From contig JBJXGB010000091.1 of NCBI GenBank assembly GCA_046152935.1, positions 1-17,828 of the forward strand: DNA of 17,828 nucleotides. The letters are read 5' to 3'. Below are positions 15,909 through 17,828 of this stretch, piece after piece. The translations under genes were made by a program, and so were the position numbers. Within the stretch, counting starts at the first letter, position 1. Every line of letters starts with the position of its first letter. This DNA is from CAZMFZ01 sp046152935. GTDB lineage: Bacteria > Bacteroidota > Bacteroidia > Cytophagales > UBA9547. The notes under the pieces were generated by a model that was not told where the DNA came from, ran no database searches, and saw only the letters and a program-made list of their open reading frames with translations.

Positions 15909-16142
15909 ATGTTAGCAAATAAAATTATAGCTCATCTCCAATATGTACACGATATACACGGGAAACCAACTGCTGTGCAAATCCCGCTTAAAGATTGGAA
16001 AGTAATTGAAGAACAGGCTTTGCGCTTATCTGATAATGAAATCCCTGAATGGCAAAAGAATATTGTACGTGAGCGAATCAGAAAAGCAAAAGAAAACCCA
16101 GATTTAATGCTTGATTGGGAGCAAATTAAAAATACTTTTTAA
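15909..16142 (+). CDS. Type II antitoxin, Phd/YefM-like (intact)
   Basis: The 77-residue protein has the small N-terminal fold of prevent-host-death-type antitoxins: KIIAHLQYVHDIHGKPTAVQIPLKDWKVIEEQ, here seen in pieces such as GKPTAVQIPLKDW, a strand-turn-helix that binds DNA. The rest is acidic/basic helix (EWQKNIVRERIRKAKENPDL) that would wrap the toxin. Antitoxins of this type neutralise RelE/ParE toxins and repress their operon. The frame is open from a TTG at 15873, but the ATG at 15909 is nearer the conserved part. The toxin frame begins right after the stop, in the same reading frame, but is broken, so this antitoxin may now be an orphan. Confidence 0.75.
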   Translation: MLANKIIAHLQYVHDIHGKPTAVQIPLKDWKVIEEQALRLSDNEIPEWQKNIVRERIRKAKENPDLMLDWEQIKNTF

Positions 16143-16151
16143 CTATTTCTA

Positions 16152-16454
16152 AAGTTTGACTTTCAACTGCTTGTAAATGAAGATGCTGTAAATGATATTC
16201 ACAAGGCAACAGCCTATTACAATCAAAAAACACCTGGATTAGGTAAAAAATTCGCTTCGGAAGTAAAAAAATCATTTAAAACGCTTAAAAAAAATCCATT
16301 TTTTCAAATAAAATATGACACTACACCTTGCTTACCTATCAAATCTTTCCCTTACATGCTTCATTTTACTGTAGATTAAATCAATTTAATTGTAGAAATA
16401 TTCGGTATTATCAATTCTTCTCTCGATCCTGGCCAGTATTGGTCTCAAAACTAA
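16152..16454 (+). pseudogene. RelE/ParE-family toxin remnant (no start codon, internal TAA)
   Basis: Read from 16152 the frame gives about 100 codons typical of a Bacteroidota RelE/ParE toxin: KFDFQLLVNEDAVNDIHKA, AYYNQKTPGLGKKF, KKNPFFQIKYD, CLPIKSFPYMLHFTVD, then TAA at 16377-16379, then INLIVEIFGIINSS and LDPGQYW before the final TAA at 16452-16454. Continuity across the stop, where the family usually has D-E, points to a GAA-to-TAA nonsense change. No ATG, GTG or TTG lies in frame near the beginning; the codon at the expected start is CTA, and the first in-frame ATG is at the middle of FPYM. Intact, the protein would be an mRNA interferase or gyrase inhibitor; in this state it should be inactive. 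A sequencing error could explain one lesion but hardly both. Confidence 0.82.
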
Positions 16455-16566
16455 ACCAAAACATTTCTTTCACTTTCTATAAAAAAAGTTGATTCAAAAA
16501 AAGCGTTTGCCTAATGTTAAATTTGTGTAAAGAGGTGCGATTTTAAAAAAAAAGGCAGACATCTGT

Positions 16567-16598
16567 TTTGCATTTACAGTTAAAATGTCCAATCTTTG
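16567..16598 (+). promoter_or_regulatory. Bacteroidota-type promoter of the probable lipoprotein gene
   Basis: TTTG at 16567-16570 and AATCTTTG at 16591-16598 are separated by 20 bp, the spacing expected for the phylum's -33/-7 pair; the -7 box has one mismatch (A for T). The leader to the ATG at 16634 would be about 30 nt. It is the most complete promoter in the window. A second box, TAAATTTG (16518-16525), lacks a partner at the right distance. Confidence 0.55.
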
Positions 16599-16633
16599 CC
16601 CAGTAATTATTTCTAACGAATCAAACTAAAAAA

Positions 16634-17224
16634 ATGAAAAATTCAAACCTCGCCTTAATTGGTCTTTATTTTATCGCTGCTGCTACTATTATGATAGCGC
16701 CATCTTGCTCTAAAAAAGATGAAGTAACTCCAGTAGCTACCGTGGCTGGCGTTTCCTTTGTCACTTCATTAAGTGGTTCTGGTGTGCTTATTTATTCTAA
16801 TAGAACTACAAATCCTGCCGTAACAGGTTCATTTTTCAGTTATGTTAGTGGTGTAGTAGGTGGCTCTGCCCTTGCAAATTCTAATTTTAGAATCGTAGAC
16901 AAGGGAACTAACACTGCTCCTAGTTTGTTTCTTGCTAATACTAGCACTGATGGAAAAGGAGTTGCTGATGCTACTAGTTTTGCAGCTAGCTCTTTGTCAT
17001 ATACATCTGCTACCGCGCAAAATATCAAAGATGCTGGAAGTCCTACAGCTTCTGAAATTGCAGTTGCTGCTAATTCAGTTTATTTGTTTCAATCTGCGTC
17101 TGGTTGGAGAGGAATTTTAAATGTAGATAAGGTTGAAACTGATACTAACGCATCTGTTGGTGGTGGTTCAGGCACTGTTACTACACAAAAAGTAACTTTT
17201 AGTTACAAAATTATTTCTAAATAA
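16634..17224 (+). CDS. Probable lipoprotein of unknown function
   Basis: The 196-residue product starts with a signal peptide (MKNSNLALIGLYFIAAATIM) ending in APSCSKKDE, where C25 is the probable lipidation site; residues after the cysteine are charged. The match to the lipobox is imperfect because -3 is alanine rather than Leu/Ile/Val. The rest is rich in Ser, Thr, Ala, Gly and Val, with alternating beta-like segments and a final strand VTFSYKIIS. I recognise no domain. The coding part reads as an extracytoplasmic beta protein. It has its own promoter just upstream and a strong terminator 23 bp after the stop, so it is expressed as a single gene. The next gene also codes for a lipoprotein, but the terminator separates them. 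Confidence 0.75.
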   Translation: MKNSNLALIGLYFIAAATIMIAPSCSKKDEVTPVATVAGVSFVTSLSGSGVLIYSNRTTNPAVTGSFFSYVSGVVGGSALANSNFRIVDKGTNTAPSLFLANTSTDGKGVADATSFAASSLSYTSATAQNIKDAGSPTASEIAVAANSVYLFQSASGWRGILNVDKVETDTNASVGGGSGTVTTQKVTFSYKIISK

Positions 17225-17246
17225 GTAATTTCTAGTAATTGCTAAT

Positions 17247-17280
17247 AAAAAGGCTTGGTAATTTCTTCCAAGCCTTTTTT
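17247..17280 (+). terminator. Rho-independent terminator
   Basis: AAAAAGGCTTGG (17247-17258) pairs with CCAAGCCTTTTT (17268-17279) around a 9-base loop, followed by more T. The GC-rich core GGCTTGG/CCAAGCC with a T-run is classical and lies 23 bp after the lipoprotein stop. The A-run on the left would make it work in both directions. Confidence 0.92.
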
Positions 17281-17308
17281 ATTTTTAACAACTACTCTTT
17301 AATTTAAA

Positions 17309-17828
17309 ATGAAAAAGACATCAGCTATTATACTCGCCTTTATTTCGCTACTTTTTCTAAATGCTTGCGAAAATATCGCCAATATTCTCCCTTCACTCCC
17401 CACCGAGCTTACTGAAGCCGAGATTGTAGATGGCCTGAAAACTGCCCTTACTGTGGGTACAGATACTTCTGTTGCCGTCACTTCTAAAGTAAATGGCTAC
17501 CTTCAAGATCAAGCCATAAAACTACTTTTACCTGCCGAAGCTGCTGGCTTAATTTCCGAATTGAGATCGTCAAGTACTGGCGAAACACTCTACAAACTTT
17601 CGATAAAAACAATAGAAGACAACCTGATAACAAGCCTCAACAGATCGGCTGAAGATGCTGCTGTTACGGCAAAACCTATATTAGTAAATGCCATTACTAA
17701 CATTTCGATAGCAGATGGCAAAAAAATACTTTTCGATGGCATAGATACTGCCGCTACCAACTACCTGAGAATCAACACTTTCAATAGTTTAAAAACTGCC
17801 TTTTCGCCAAAAATAGATGTTTCGTTAA
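17309..17828 (+). CDS. DUF4197 lipoprotein (partial, C-terminus outside the window)
   Basis: The 173 visible codons start with a lipoprotein signal (MKKTSAIILAFISLLFLNAC, C20 lipidated). The mature part fits DUF4197, exported proteins of about 230 residues found in Proteobacteria and Bacteroidota: TEAEIVDGLKTALTVGTDTSV near 35-55, IKLLLPAEA, LNRSAEDAAVTAKPILVNAI, then ISIADGKKILFDGIDTAATNYL and the final part KTAFSPKIDVSL. The function of the family is unknown; a helical periplasmic protein is expected. The frame is still open at the right edge, about 60 residues before the family's usual end. It begins 29 bp after the terminator of the preceding gene, so its promoter must lie in or right next to that terminator. 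Confidence 0.9.
   Translation, partial: MKKTSAIILAFISLLFLNACENIANILPSLPTELTEAEIVDGLKTALTVGTDTSVAVTSKVNGYLQDQAIKLLLPAEAAGLISELRSSSTGETLYKLSIKTIEDNLITSLNRSAEDAAVTAKPILVNAITNISIADGKKILFDGIDTAATNYLRINTFNSLKTAFSPKIDVSL

Overview
The window is about 37-40% GC by eye and looks like a chromosomal stretch of a Bacteroidota bacterium from a gliding lineage (Cytophagia-like). The reasons are a GldB lipoprotein gene, a 1119-residue SecA with the insertions usual in that phylum, a Bacteroidota-type alternative GlmU, a DUF4834 protein, a large AsmA-like protein, a DUF4197 lipoprotein, and several promoters that fit the phylum's TAnnTTTG -7 box. The genus cannot be fixed from this sequence alone.

Layout, left to right. 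A cysH-like sulfonucleotide reductase runs off the left edge (- strand). Next is a PD-(D/E)XK nuclease of the Rpn/putative-transposase family (-), whose 3' end is built from a 21-bp tandem repeat coding for a repeated heptad. secA (+) follows, then a 476-bp stretch without a recognisable gene. A two-gene - strand unit, gldB then a Ppx/GppA-type phosphatase (stop and start codons directly abutting), is divergent from an outer-membrane beta-barrel gene (+). A palindrome separates that gene from two - strand genes: a family 2 glycosyltransferase and an EVE-domain protein. A four-TM orphan (+), an SDR oxidoreductase (-), the GlmU-like nucleotidyl/acetyltransferase (+), DUF4834 (-) and the AsmA-like protein (+) come next. 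The right end holds a type II toxin-antitoxin remnant (intact antitoxin, broken RelE/ParE-like toxin), a probable lipoprotein with a clear promoter and a strong intrinsic terminator, and a DUF4197 lipoprotein that runs off the right edge.

Much of the region serves the envelope: SecA drives export, GldB and the two right-hand lipoproteins are exported lipoproteins, the beta-barrel and the AsmA-like protein concern the outer membrane, and the GlmU-like and GT2 enzymes feed or use sugar precursors. Strand switching is frequent, so most genes are probably single transcription units.

The most interesting points are (1) the Rpn-family nuclease, whose repeat-rich C-terminus has an internal ATG preceded by an AGGA motif and so resembles the published Rpn genes-within-genes toxin/antitoxin phage-defence design; (2) the decayed toxin beside an intact antitoxin; (3) a short upstream frame and a hairpin overlapping the secA start; and (4) two 30-bp class palindromes of the same architecture placed after gene ends.
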